64,000 nt of DNA from Streptomyces sp. 6-11-2 (GTDB lineage: Bacteria; Actinomycetota; Actinomycetes; Streptomycetales; Streptomycetaceae), in the NCBI RefSeq assembly GCF_006540305.1, contig NZ_BJOR01000001.1, positions 2,542,001 to 2,606,000 on the forward strand, read 5' to 3'. Below, in pieces: positions 40,256 to 51,299 of the stretch; positions within the stretch are counted from its first letter, which is position 1, and each line of letters begins with the position of its first letter. Position numbers and translations under genes: made by a program. The notes under the pieces were generated by a model. It searched no databases and was not told where the DNA came from. It was given only the letters and a program-made list of their open reading frames with translations.

Positions 40256-42316
40256 CTACTCCACCTCGATGCCGAAATCCCGGACGAGCTCTTCCAGGCC
40301 GCCCGTGTAGCCCTTGCCGCCCAGGACGAAGTCCCAGTCCCCGTTGGGCCTGCGGCGGAAGGAGCCGAGTACCAAGGCGGTCTCGCGGGGACGGCCGTCG
40401 GAGACCTCCAGGCGTCCCAGCTCGGCCAGCCTCGGGTCGAGCAGGCGGATGGACGCGTCCGTGAAACCCGAGAGGTCGGCGTCCGGGTTGACCTCCGGAT
40501 CGATGGCGGCCACGAGTACGAATCGGTCGGCCTCAGCCGGCAGCGCGTCGAAGGAGACACGGATCGCGGCCTTGTCGGGCGCTTGCGCGGGGAGGGTGCG
40601 CACCGAACCGTCCGGTGTCCGCGGGTTGTTGAAGAAGACGAAGTGATCGTCGCTGAGGACGCGGTTGCCGCGGCAGACGAGAGCGCACACGTCCAGGGCG
40701 ACACTTCCGGTCCACGACATGCCCAGGACGTTGTGGTCGTCGGGCAGCCGAGTGTCCGCGGCCGTCGGCGTCGGCTGCGCCGCGGAGGGACGGGCGCCGT
40801 CGCCCAGGCGTCCACGCAGCCCATGGCGGTGCAGCAGGTCGACGAGTTCGGTTCCCGGGATCAACTCCAGCGGCTTGCCGTTGGCGAAGGTGTGTGAGCC
40901 GGGGCCGAACCTCGACGTCGTCACGAGCACGCCCTTGTTGGCGCCGGTGTCCTGCACGGTCCCGTACAAGTCGCGCACAGCGGTGGGCGGCACCGTGTTG
41001 CGGTAGCGCTTGACCTGGACGACGATCTTGCCGCCGCGGATCGGTGTCGGATCAAGCGCGTCGACGTCCACCCCGCCGTCGTTCGAGCGCTGGGTGGTGA
41101 CCGCCTGCATCCCCATGGACCGGAAGAGATCGGCGACGAGATCCTCGAAGGCGATCGGATCCATCTCGTACAGGTCGGGGTCCTCATCGCCGCCATGCGT
41201 GACGACACGGTTCCCCACCTCCTGCGGCCGTCGGCTCGGCCGCACCGCGGTGAGTTGGTCGGGGCGGGCCGAGAGTTGACCGCGCAACGCGTCGGCCAGG
41301 CAGCTGCAGGCGTCCACCTGCGCCAGGTGCAGATCGCGGAACGTCGGGCGCGGGGCCATGACGGTCGCCAGGTAGATGTGGCCCGGCCGTCCCGTCGTGG
41401 GGTCGTGTCCGTCCACGAAGCCGTTCAAGGTCACCGATTCAAGCGCGCCCAGCTCATCCGCGGTGAAGAGTTCGTGCAGGACGAGCAGCGCGCACTGCGC
41501 CAGAACCTCCCGGTACAGGGCCCTGCGCTGAGTCACCGGCCGGGCGGTCTCCTTGTCCTGGTCCGTGGCGGACACGTACCGAACGGACTTGACCTCGGGG
41601 ACGACGCCGTAGGCGGGCAGCTCCCAGTCCAGCACCAACTGTCCGGCCGCCGCGTCGTACGCCGCCGCCACCTGGCGTGGGAAACCCTCCGGCCACGCGG
41701 TCGACGCGTAGAGAGCCGCGGAGAAGTACTCGACCACGGCGCCGGGATCGCGGCGCCTCACTCCCTCGGTCAGCTCGGCGATGCCGGCGTTGTGCCTCCG
41801 CACATCGGCCAGTTGGGCGTCCGCCCACTGCTGGTACTCCCGCCGGTACGACGCCAGCTGCCGCTGCCGCTGCGCCTCCGCCGCCTGCGCCGCGTGCCAG
41901 TCCCGCTCGAAGCGCGCCCGGGCTTCGGCCTGTGCCTGTGCCCGGCGACCGGCAGTCCACCCGCCCTGTGCCTGGTAATGATCGAGATTCGGCATGGGCA
42001 CGGGCTGTGCCAGTGGACCTGGAGCGAAGGGCTCGATCTCCTCACGGCGCGTGAGGGAGGAGGCCCTGAATGCCGGAGCCCGACAACCCGAGGCGAGAAG
42101 GCCTTGCAGGGACGCCACCTGTGCGTCCAGTTCCTCGGTACGGCGTCGGGCCTCTGCCTGCCGGTACTCGCGGTGACTCTGTGCGGCTCGGCGCTGATGG
42201 GCACGTGCCTGCTGCGCCTCTTGTCGCCGCCGTCGGGCTTCGGCCTCCGTCTGGCGCTGCTGCTGCCTCTGCATCTCAGCCCAGACACCGACCAAGCCAT
42301 TAGAGCGACGACTCAT
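40256..42316 (-). CDS. Mrr-type restriction endonuclease fused to a TerD domain
   Basis: A 686-aa three-part protein. Residues 1-200 are Gln/Arg/Ala-rich coiled coil. A conserved but unnamed helical domain follows to about 370. At about 383-480 sits an Mrr-like PD-(D/E)xK nuclease: DPIAFEDLVADLFRSMGM, then SNDGGVDVDA (metal Asp near 416) and VQVKRY (Q-x-K near 434), then TSRFGPGSHTFA and LVDLLHRHGL. From about 525 to the end is a TerD (tellurium/stress) domain: LGMSWTGSVALDVCALVC, DDHFVFFNNPRTPDGSVR, and VLGSFRRRPNGDWDFVLGGK. Mrr enzymes cut modified DNA; TerD domains bind calcium and accompany stress or phage defence. The fusion points to DNA-damage or defence signalling. ATG at 42316 is chosen over the extended frame. 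Confidence 0.88.
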   Translation of the reverse strand: MSRRSNGLVGVWAEMQRQQQRQTEAEARRRRQEAQQARAHQRRAAQSHREYRQAEARRRTEELDAQVASLQGLLASGCRAPAFRASSLTRREEIEPFAPGPLAQPVPMPNLDHYQAQGGWTAGRRAQAQAEARARFERDWHAAQAAEAQRQRQLASYRREYQQWADAQLADVRRHNAGIAELTEGVRRRDPGAVVEYFSAALYASTAWPEGFPRQVAAAYDAAAGQLVLDWELPAYGVVPEVKSVRYVSATDQDKETARPVTQRRALYREVLAQCALLVLHELFTADELGALESVTLNGFVDGHDPTTGRPGHIYLATVMAPRPTFRDLHLAQVDACSCLADALRGQLSARPDQLTAVRPSRRPQEVGNRVVTHGGDEDPDLYEMDPIAFEDLVADLFRSMGMQAVTTQRSNDGGVDVDALDPTPIRGGKIVVQVKRYRNTVPPTAVRDLYGTVQDTGANKGVLVTTSRFGPGSHTFANGKPLELIPGTELVDLLHRHGLRGRLGDGARPSAAQPTPTAADTRLPDDHNVLGMSWTGSVALDVCALVCRGNRVLSDDHFVFFNNPRTPDGSVRTLPAQAPDKAAIRVSFDALPAEADRFVLVAAIDPEVNPDADLSGFTDASIRLLDPRLAELGRLEVSDGRPRETALVLGSFRRRPNGDWDFVLGGKGYTGGLEELVRDFGIEVE

Positions 42317-42483
42317 GTGTTGCGGGCCCTCCCCAAGGCACTCTGGTTGTCCCCACAACCAGGTGTAACGGGACGACTCTATCCAGCGATGGCCGTCTCG
42401 CACATCCGCCCGGCAGGAGCAACCCGCTCAGTCGTCGCCCCTGGCCAGAGGTCCCGCACAGGGACCGACCAGTGCCGCACGCC

Positions 42484-43002
42484 TCAGTCCCGCACGCCCA
42501 GGTCCTCCCGCATCATCCGGCGCATCGCCGACAGGCGCGGTTCGGCCTCCTTCAGGTCGAGCAGGGCCTGCTGCGCGCTCTCGCCCTCCCCGGCCAGGCC
42601 CCGGTCGAGACGCTTGGCCGCGGCGTCGACGCCCGCCAGGACCTCGTTCACCGCCCGCGAGGCGCTCAGGATCCGCTCGGGCACCACCATCTGGGCCTCG
42701 GCATAGCGGTCGCGGTGGTCGCGCCGCACCTCCTCCAGTTGCTCGCGGTCCTGCTCCGTGTACACGCCGTCGCGGATGCGGTGCAGCGCGTCCTTGAGGA
42801 GTGTGTGGAACTGGCGCGAGGCCCGGTTCATCGCCGTGTACGCGTCGCGGCGTTCCTCGAACCGCCGTCCGCGTTCCGCCGCCTCGGCCTCCTCCGCGCG
42901 CCCGCGTGCGCTCAGCCGCTGGCTGAGCACGGGCGCGAAGAGCGTACCGAGGACGCCGACGACGGCGGTGATCATCGCGCTCACTTCGGCTGTCATGGCC
43001 AC
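42484..43002 (-). CDS. Membrane-anchored coiled-coil hypothetical protein
   Basis: A 172-aa protein, or 170 aa with the ATG at 42996. It has one N-terminal transmembrane helix (ITAVVGVLGTLFAPVLS) followed by a long, highly charged helix-forming region (RAEEAEAAERGRRFEERRDA, then LKDALHRIRDGVYTEQDREQ). No catalytic motif. It is the nearest neighbour upstream of the nuclease-TerD gene on the same strand, 167 bp away, so a shared role is possible but unproven. Confidence 0.7.
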   Translation of the reverse strand: MAMTAEVSAMITAVVGVLGTLFAPVLSQRLSARGRAEEAEAAERGRRFEERRDAYTAMNRASRQFHTLLKDALHRIRDGVYTEQDREQLEEVRRDHRDRYAEAQMVVPERILSASRAVNEVLAGVDAAAKRLDRGLAGEGESAQQALLDLKEAEPRLSAMRRMMREDLGVRD

Positions 43003-43061
43003 GACCCTAGGTCAACTCCGGCCCGGCGAGGGCGTGATGAACCCGGTCCCGAGCACGGGAA

Positions 43062-43094
43062 CGGCCCGCCGGAAGCCATGCTTCCGGCGGGCCG
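43062..43094 (-). terminator. Hairpin after the subtilase gene
   Basis: A perfect 14-bp stem, CGGCCCGCCGGAAG at 43062-43075 pairing with 43081-43094, loop CCATG. It lies about 60 bases past the protease stop and before the coiled-coil gene. Confidence 0.85.
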
Positions 43095-43151
43095 CTCGTT
43101 CGCCATGGGCCGTCAGGCCCGTCAGGCCGTCAAGCGCCGTCGACCACCGGC

Positions 43152-46457
<3,306 letters not shown>

Positions 46458-46610
46458 GACTCCCCCTGGAAACAGAGTGCCGAGCGGATTCCCTGTCCAC
46501 TCGGCCGGGGGAAGGCTCGCACAAGTGCGCTATACCCCCACCCCCCGGAAAACGAAGTATGCCGGGGGGTGATCAACCGCTCAATACCAGGGTGCGGTTA
46601 GGGCCTCCGC

Positions 46611-47294
46611 TCAGGCGCCCGCGTTCTCCTTGACGGTGATGCGGCCCTTGCGGATGGTCGCCAGGCGCGGGGCCTTCCTCGCGATGGCGGAGTCGTGGGT
46701 GACCATGACGAACGTCAGCCCGTGCTCCTTCCACATGCGTTCGAGCACGTCCATGATCTCGTCGCGCATGGATTCGTCGAGGTTGCCGGTGGGTTCGTCG
46801 GCGAGCAGCACCTTCGGCTGCTTGACCAGGGCGCGGGCGATGGCGACGCGCTGCTGCTGGCCGCCGGACATCTCGGACGGCAGGTGTCCGAGCCGCTCGC
46901 CGAGCCCGACCGACTCCAGTGCCTCGGCGGCCCGTTCGCGCCGTTCGGCGGTCTTGATGCCGAGCGGGACGAGGGCGGTCTCGACGTTCTCCTGCGCGGT
47001 CAGGGTCGGGATCAGGTTGAAGGACTGGAAGACGAAGCCGATGCTCTCGCTGCGCACCCGGGTGAGCCGGGCCTCGGGCAGCTTCGCCAGGTCGGTGCCG
47101 TCGAGGACGACCTGGCCGGAGGTGGGCCGGTCCAGGCCGCCCAGCATCTGCAGCAGCGTCGACTTGCCGCCGCCGGTGGGGCCCTGGATGACCAGGCGGT
47201 CGCCGTCGCCGATGGTCAGGTCGACCTGGTCGAGGGCGCGGACGACCTCCTTGCCCCGGGTGTAGTGCTTGGTGACGCCGGTGAGTTCGTACAT
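46611..47294 (-). CDS. ABC transporter ATPase, MacB/LolD type
   Basis: The 227-aa ATP-binding subunit has Walker A QGPTGGGKSTLL, signature MSGGQQQRVAIARAL, Walker B VLLADEPTGNLD and the H-loop VMVTHD. The DEPTGNLD form and length place it with MacB/LolD/FtsE-type mechanotransmission transporters. It follows its permease by 70 bp on the same strand. Role: likely export of a peptide or antibiotic, or envelope maintenance. Confidence 0.95.
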   Translation of the reverse strand: MYELTGVTKHYTRGKEVVRALDQVDLTIGDGDRLVIQGPTGGGKSTLLQMLGGLDRPTSGQVVLDGTDLAKLPEARLTRVRSESIGFVFQSFNLIPTLTAQENVETALVPLGIKTAERRERAAEALESVGLGERLGHLPSEMSGGQQQRVAIARALVKQPKVLLADEPTGNLDESMRDEIMDVLERMWKEHGLTFVMVTHDSAIARKAPRLATIRKGRITVKENAGA

Positions 47295-47364
47295 GGGGGA
47301 AACAGCTCCTGGGATGCGGGGAGAAGTGGGGCCGACGGCCCACTGGGTCGCGGCGGGCGGCGCG

Positions 47365-48813
47365 CTACTCGACGCGCCGCAGGGCGTCCGCCGGGCGCAG
47401 CCGGGAGGCCCGCCAGCCGCCGAACGCGCCCGCGATCAGGCCGCCGGCCACGGCGAGGCCGACCGCGAGGACGATGGTGGTGAGGCTGACCGGCGCGGTC
47501 AGCGCGACCTCCAGGGACTTCGCGGCCTGCCGGCCGGGTCCGCCGAGGCCCCCGCCGCCGAAGCCGCCGCCGAAGCCGCCTCCGCCGCCCGAACTGCCGA
47601 GCTCCGCCTGCAGCGTCGGGCTGATCGCGGTCACCGCGTACGCGCCCGCCAGGCCGAGCGCGATGCCGAAGATGCCACCGACCAGGCCGTTGACGACGGC
47701 TTCGCCGACCACCTGCCGGGTCACCCGGCCCGACTTCCAGCCCAGCGCCTTGAGCGTGCCGAACTCGCGCACCCGCCGGGAGACGGCGGAGGAGGTGAGC
47801 AGGCCCGCGACCAGGAACGCGGCCACGAGCACCGCGATGGACAGCCACTTGCCGACGTTGGTGGCCAGGCTGGAGGCGGTGGACAGCGAGCCGGAGACGG
47901 TCTTGGCCAGGTCGGCGGAGGTGGTGACCGTGGTTCCCGAGACGTTCTTCTGGACGGCGCTCTTGACGGCGTCGATCTGCTGGGAGTCGGTCGCCTTGAC
48001 GTAGATCGTGGTGACCTTGTCCTTGTTGTCGCTGAGGGTCTGCGCCTGCTTCAGCGGGATGTAGAGGTTGGCCGCCGCGTCCCCGCTGCTGGCGGTGGCG
48101 ATGCCGATCACCTCGTACTTGACGGCCTTGATCGTGACGGTGCCGCCGACCTTGAGCTTCTTCTCCTTGGCGTACGCGGAGTCGGCGACGACGACCTTCG
48201 CGTCCGTCTCGGTGGTCTTGAAGGTACGGCCGCTGGTGATCTCCGAGGAGGTCAGCGGGCCGAGCTCCGGCTTGGTGACGTCGGTGCCGTAGACCGTGTA
48301 CTGGTTGACGTCGAAGTCGGCGCCGCCGCCCTGGACCCGGCCCTGCGGCTGGGAGCCGGGGCCGCCGCCCGTCCGGCCGCTTTCGCCCTGCTGGAACTGG
48401 CCGCGGGTGAACTGGCCGTTGACCTTCACCACGTTGAGGCTGAGCCCGCCGACCGCGGAGGAGACGCCCTTCTGGTCCGCCACCTTGGTGACCGTGGAGG
48501 CGGACAGGGTGGTGAAGCCCTGCACCATGACCCGGTCACTGCTCTGGGTGTCCTCGGACCCGTTGTCCTTGGCGTCGAACCGGAAGCGCGGGCGCTCGGA
48601 GTCGCCGGACGGCGGCGTGGCCGCCTTGGTGACGGTCATGTCGGTGCCCAGCCCGTACAGCGACTGCAGGACCTTCTCCTGCGCCGCGCCCATGCCGTTG
48701 GACACGGAGTTGACCACGATGACCAGCGCGATGCCCAGCGCGAGGCCGGAGGCGACGACGAGAGCCGCCTTTCGACGGCGGCGCAGCTCGCGCCTCAGGT
48801 AGGTGAAGAACAT
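47365..48813 (-). CDS. ABC transporter permease, MacB/FtsX type
   Basis: A 482-aa permease with the four-helix FtsX/MacB layout. An N-terminal basic stretch and helix (ALVVASGLALGIALVIVVNS) come first, a large extracytoplasmic domain of about 270 residues sits between helix 1 and the C-terminal three helices, and the end reads GWRASRLRPADALRRVE. Unusual: a long Gly/Ser/Phe-rich insertion lies in the loop at about residues 404-427, and another Gly/Arg-rich stretch lies near 135-150. Such loops often mediate contacts outside the membrane. The ATPase gene follows. Confidence 0.9.
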   Translation of the reverse strand: MFFTYLRRELRRRRKAALVVASGLALGIALVIVVNSVSNGMGAAQEKVLQSLYGLGTDMTVTKAATPPSGDSERPRFRFDAKDNGSEDTQSSDRVMVQGFTTLSASTVTKVADQKGVSSAVGGLSLNVVKVNGQFTRGQFQQGESGRTGGGPGSQPQGRVQGGGADFDVNQYTVYGTDVTKPELGPLTSSEITSGRTFKTTETDAKVVVADSAYAKEKKLKVGGTVTIKAVKYEVIGIATASSGDAAANLYIPLKQAQTLSDNKDKVTTIYVKATDSQQIDAVKSAVQKNVSGTTVTTSADLAKTVSGSLSTASSLATNVGKWLSIAVLVAAFLVAGLLTSSAVSRRVREFGTLKALGWKSGRVTRQVVGEAVVNGLVGGIFGIALGLAGAYAVTAISPTLQAELGSSGGGGGFGGGFGGGGLGGPGRQAAKSLEVALTAPVSLTTIVLAVGLAVAGGLIAGAFGGWRASRLRPADALRRVE

Positions 48814-48872
48814 GCGCCGACGGTAGGGGCGCCGCCTGATGAGGTCTTGAGGCCGTCATGAGAGGAGAATGA

Positions 48873-48910
48873 GAAGACCGGTGCGGCCCCGAGGTGCGGC
48901 ACCGGTCTTC
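48873..48910 (-). terminator. Hairpin after the L,D-transpeptidase gene
   Basis: GAAGACCGGTGC (48873-48884) pairs with GCACCGGTCTTC (48899-48910), 12 bp perfect, 15 bases beyond the stop and before the permease gene. Confidence 0.8.
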
Positions 48911-48925
48911 ACGGGTGAGCGGTCG

Positions 48926-50170
48926 TCAGACGGCCGAATCGGCCTTCCACTGCGCCCAGCTCATGTTCCAGCCGTTGAGGCCGTTGTCCGGGGCGACGGT
49001 CTTGTCGCCGGTGTTCTGGACGATGACGACGTCACCGACCATCGAGTTGTCGAAGAACCACGAGCCCGGAGTGTTCGGGTCGTTCGCGCCCTTCTTGTCC
49101 TGCAGGCCGACACAGCCGTGGCTGGTGTTGACGTTGCCGAAGACGCCCGGCCCGCCCCAGTAGTTGCCGTGTATGAAGGTGCCGGAGTTGGTCAGGCGCA
49201 TGGCGTGCGGCACGTCCTTGATGTCGTACTCGCCCTTGCCGTCGTCGTCGGTGAAACCGACCGTCGCGCCGTTCATACGGGTCTCCTTGAACTTCTCGGA
49301 GATCACCATCTGGCCTTCGTACGTCTTGTTGTCGGGCGACCCCGCGGAGATCGGGATGGTCTTGACGACCTTGCCGTTCCGCGTGACCTTCATCTGCTTG
49401 GTCTTCGCGTCGACGTAGGAGACCTGGTTGCGGCCGATGTTGAAGGTGACCGTCTTCTGCTGGACGCCGTAGACGCCCTGGGCGCCCTCGACGCCGTCGA
49501 GGTCGAGCTTCAGCGTGACGGTGGAGTTCTCCTGCCAGTACTGCTCGGGACGGCAGTCCATGCGCTGCACGCCGAACCAGTGGCAGGCGACCTCCTGGCC
49601 GCTGGAGGAGGTGACGGTGATGCCCTTCTGGACGGCCGCCTTGTTGGTGATCGCCTTGTCGAAGTTGATCGAGACGGGCATGCCGACGCCGACGGTGGTG
49701 CCGTTGTCCGGATTGAAGGAGCCGATGAAGCTGTGCGCCGGGGCGACCGTGGTGAAGGACGCGTTCTCGTGAGCGGCCCGGCCCTTGGCGTCGGTGGCGC
49801 TCGCGGCGACCTTGTAGGTGGTGGCGCGCTGGAGCTGGGAGTCGGGCTTCCAGCTCTTCTTGTCGGCCGATATCTGCCCCTCGACGGCCGTACCGTCGGC
49901 CGTCGTCATGGCGACCTTCGTCAGCGTGCCCTTGGCCACGACCACGGCAGCGGAGTTGTTGATCGAGGCGTTGTCGGAGCCGTCCGCTGGTGTGATCTTG
50001 ATCTGGGCCTCCGACGCCTCCTGGGCCGCGGCCTCGTCGGCCTTGGCCTGCGAGGTGTCGCCACCGCCGCCGGCCGCGTCGTTGTTGCCGGAACAGGCCG
50101 TGAGCACCAGTACACCGCCGAGCAGTGCGGACGCGGCCGTCAGGCGCTTGCGCCGCTTACTGTTCGTCAT
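48926..50170 (-). CDS. Lipoprotein L,D-transpeptidase
   Basis: A cell-wall cross-linking enzyme making 3-3 links in peptidoglycan. The 414-aa product has a lipobox VLTAC (Cys26) and two immunoglobulin-like domains (ITPADGS ... TTYKVAASATD; FNPDNGTTVGVGMPV). The YkuD catalytic domain has HGNYWGGPGVFG followed by the active-site SHGCVGL. The domain order matches mycobacterial LdtMt2. ATG at 50170 has GGAGAAG 8 bases upstream; the earlier ATG at 50185 is less likely. Ends at the hairpin at 48873. Confidence 0.95.
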   Translation of the reverse strand: MTNSKRRKRLTAASALLGGVLVLTACSGNNDAAGGGGDTSQAKADEAAAQEASEAQIKITPADGSDNASINNSAAVVVAKGTLTKVAMTTADGTAVEGQISADKKSWKPDSQLQRATTYKVAASATDAKGRAAHENASFTTVAPAHSFIGSFNPDNGTTVGVGMPVSINFDKAITNKAAVQKGITVTSSSGQEVACHWFGVQRMDCRPEQYWQENSTVTLKLDLDGVEGAQGVYGVQQKTVTFNIGRNQVSYVDAKTKQMKVTRNGKVVKTIPISAGSPDNKTYEGQMVISEKFKETRMNGATVGFTDDDGKGEYDIKDVPHAMRLTNSGTFIHGNYWGGPGVFGNVNTSHGCVGLQDKKGANDPNTPGSWFFDNSMVGDVVIVQNTGDKTVAPDNGLNGWNMSWAQWKADSAV

Positions 50171-50342
50171 CACACGCTTCTCCATCGTTGGCGAGTCCCA
50201 AAACCCCTCGAGGCCCCCGTCGCGAGTCCTCAACGCTACGACCGTTTCGTCCCATTTCCCACGTCGTGGAGATGTGGGACTTGCCACGTCCGCCGTAGCG
50301 GACGGTACGCGGCCCGGCCTGCGCGTTGCGTGAGACGACGAA

Positions 50343-50369
50343 ACCCCGGACGTCGGTTGCGGCCGGGGT
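50343..50369 (-). terminator. Hairpin after the 139-aa acidic-protein gene
   Basis: ACCCCGG (50343-50349) pairs with CCGGGGT (50363-50369). Read on the minus strand it is followed by TTTCG. It is about 22 bases past the stop at 50392. Confidence 0.6.
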
Positions 50370-50391
50370 CGCCGATGTGATCCGGACGACG

Positions 50392-50811
50392 TCAGCCGGA
50401 ATGTCCGGCGCCGCCCGCCTTCTCGTCGTCCCCGCCCTCTTCGTCCTCGTCGTCTTCCCCGTTTTCCTCGACTTCCTCGGCTTCCTCATCGACATCATCC
50501 TCGCCGAACTCCCAGTCGGGCGAATCCGGGTCGTACGCGATGGGTTCGCTCGACCAGGAGGCCTGCTGGAGTTCCACCCCCGGCACCTCGCCGACCAGGT
50601 CGAACGGATCAACCAGGTACGCCAGGGCCTCGGCGGTGTCTTCCGTCACAGCGCCCTCGGCGTGCGCCCGCTCCGCGGGGTCCAACTCGCCGTCCTCGAT
50701 GTGCTCGGCGATCCGGCTGCGGGCCGCCCCGATGACGGCGCCCTCGTCCTCGATCTCGAGGACGAGCTCGACACTGAGGCGGACAAAACGTGAAGTCTCT
50801 GGAGTACTCAT
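50392..50811 (-). CDS. Conserved hypothetical protein with acidic tail
   Basis: A 139-aa protein. Residues 1-95 form a mixed domain (RFVRLSVELVLEIEDEGAVI ... EALAYLVDPFDLVGEVPGVE). The last 40 residues are almost entirely Asp, Glu and Gly. No signal peptide, no membrane segment, no recognised motif. ATG at 50811 has no clear Shine-Dalgarno. Acidic tails of this kind can mimic nucleic acid or chelate metal, but that is speculation. Confidence 0.65.
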   Translation of the reverse strand: MSTPETSRFVRLSVELVLEIEDEGAVIGAARSRIAEHIEDGELDPAERAHAEGAVTEDTAEALAYLVDPFDLVGEVPGVELQQASWSSEPIAYDPDSPDWEFGEDDVDEEAEEVEENGEDDEDEEGGDDEKAGGAGHSG

Positions 50812-50920
50812 GGTCGGAGGGTACGGCTCAAACCTCCCGTGACTTTCCTGTGACCCGCGACGTTCACTAACATCGCCCCACACGGCCAATTCACCAGCGC
50901 CACAAGGGGATCGATATTCC

Positions 50921-51256
50921 GTGTCATCCGCTCGCCGTACGTTGCTGACCGCCACCGCCGCGGGCACCCTGCTGGGCGCCCTGTGGTTCGTCCCCTCCGC
51001 GGACGCGTCGGTGGGCACTCCGGCGAGAGGGGCGGACCCGGCGGCGCCGACCGCCCACGTCACGGAACAGGGGCGCCCCGCCTCGGCGGTGGAGACGTCC
51101 GGCGCCCAGGAGGACGTCTCCACCGGGAGCGGGACCGAACTCGCCGACACCGGAAGCATCGACACCACTCCGTACGTCGTCGGCGGCACCGCGCTCCTCA
51201 TACTGGGCGCCGGTTTCGTGGTCTACTCCGTGCGCCGGGAGCGCCTCGGCTTCTGA
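50921..51256 (+). CDS. Class E sortase substrate (LAXTG) surface protein
   Basis: A 111-aa exported protein: signal peptide at the N-terminus (TATAAGTLLGALWFVPSADA), a short Ala/Thr/Glu-rich mature part, then a C-terminal sorting signal. That signal consists of LADTG at residues 74-78, one hydrophobic helix (about 84-105) and a basic tail RRERLGF. Actinomycete class E sortases recognise LAXTG, so this protein should be linked to peptidoglycan. Only about 45 residues would remain outside, so it is more likely a spacer or anchor than an enzyme. No sortase gene lies in the window. GTG at 50921 is the start; the ribosome site is weak. Confidence 0.75.
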   Translation: MSSARRTLLTATAAGTLLGALWFVPSADASVGTPARGADPAAPTAHVTEQGRPASAVETSGAQEDVSTGSGTELADTGSIDTTPYVVGGTALLILGAGFVVYSVRRERLGF

Positions 51257-51299
51257 ACCCGCCCGGCGCTCCCCCGACTTGGCCCCCCGGCCCGCCGTC

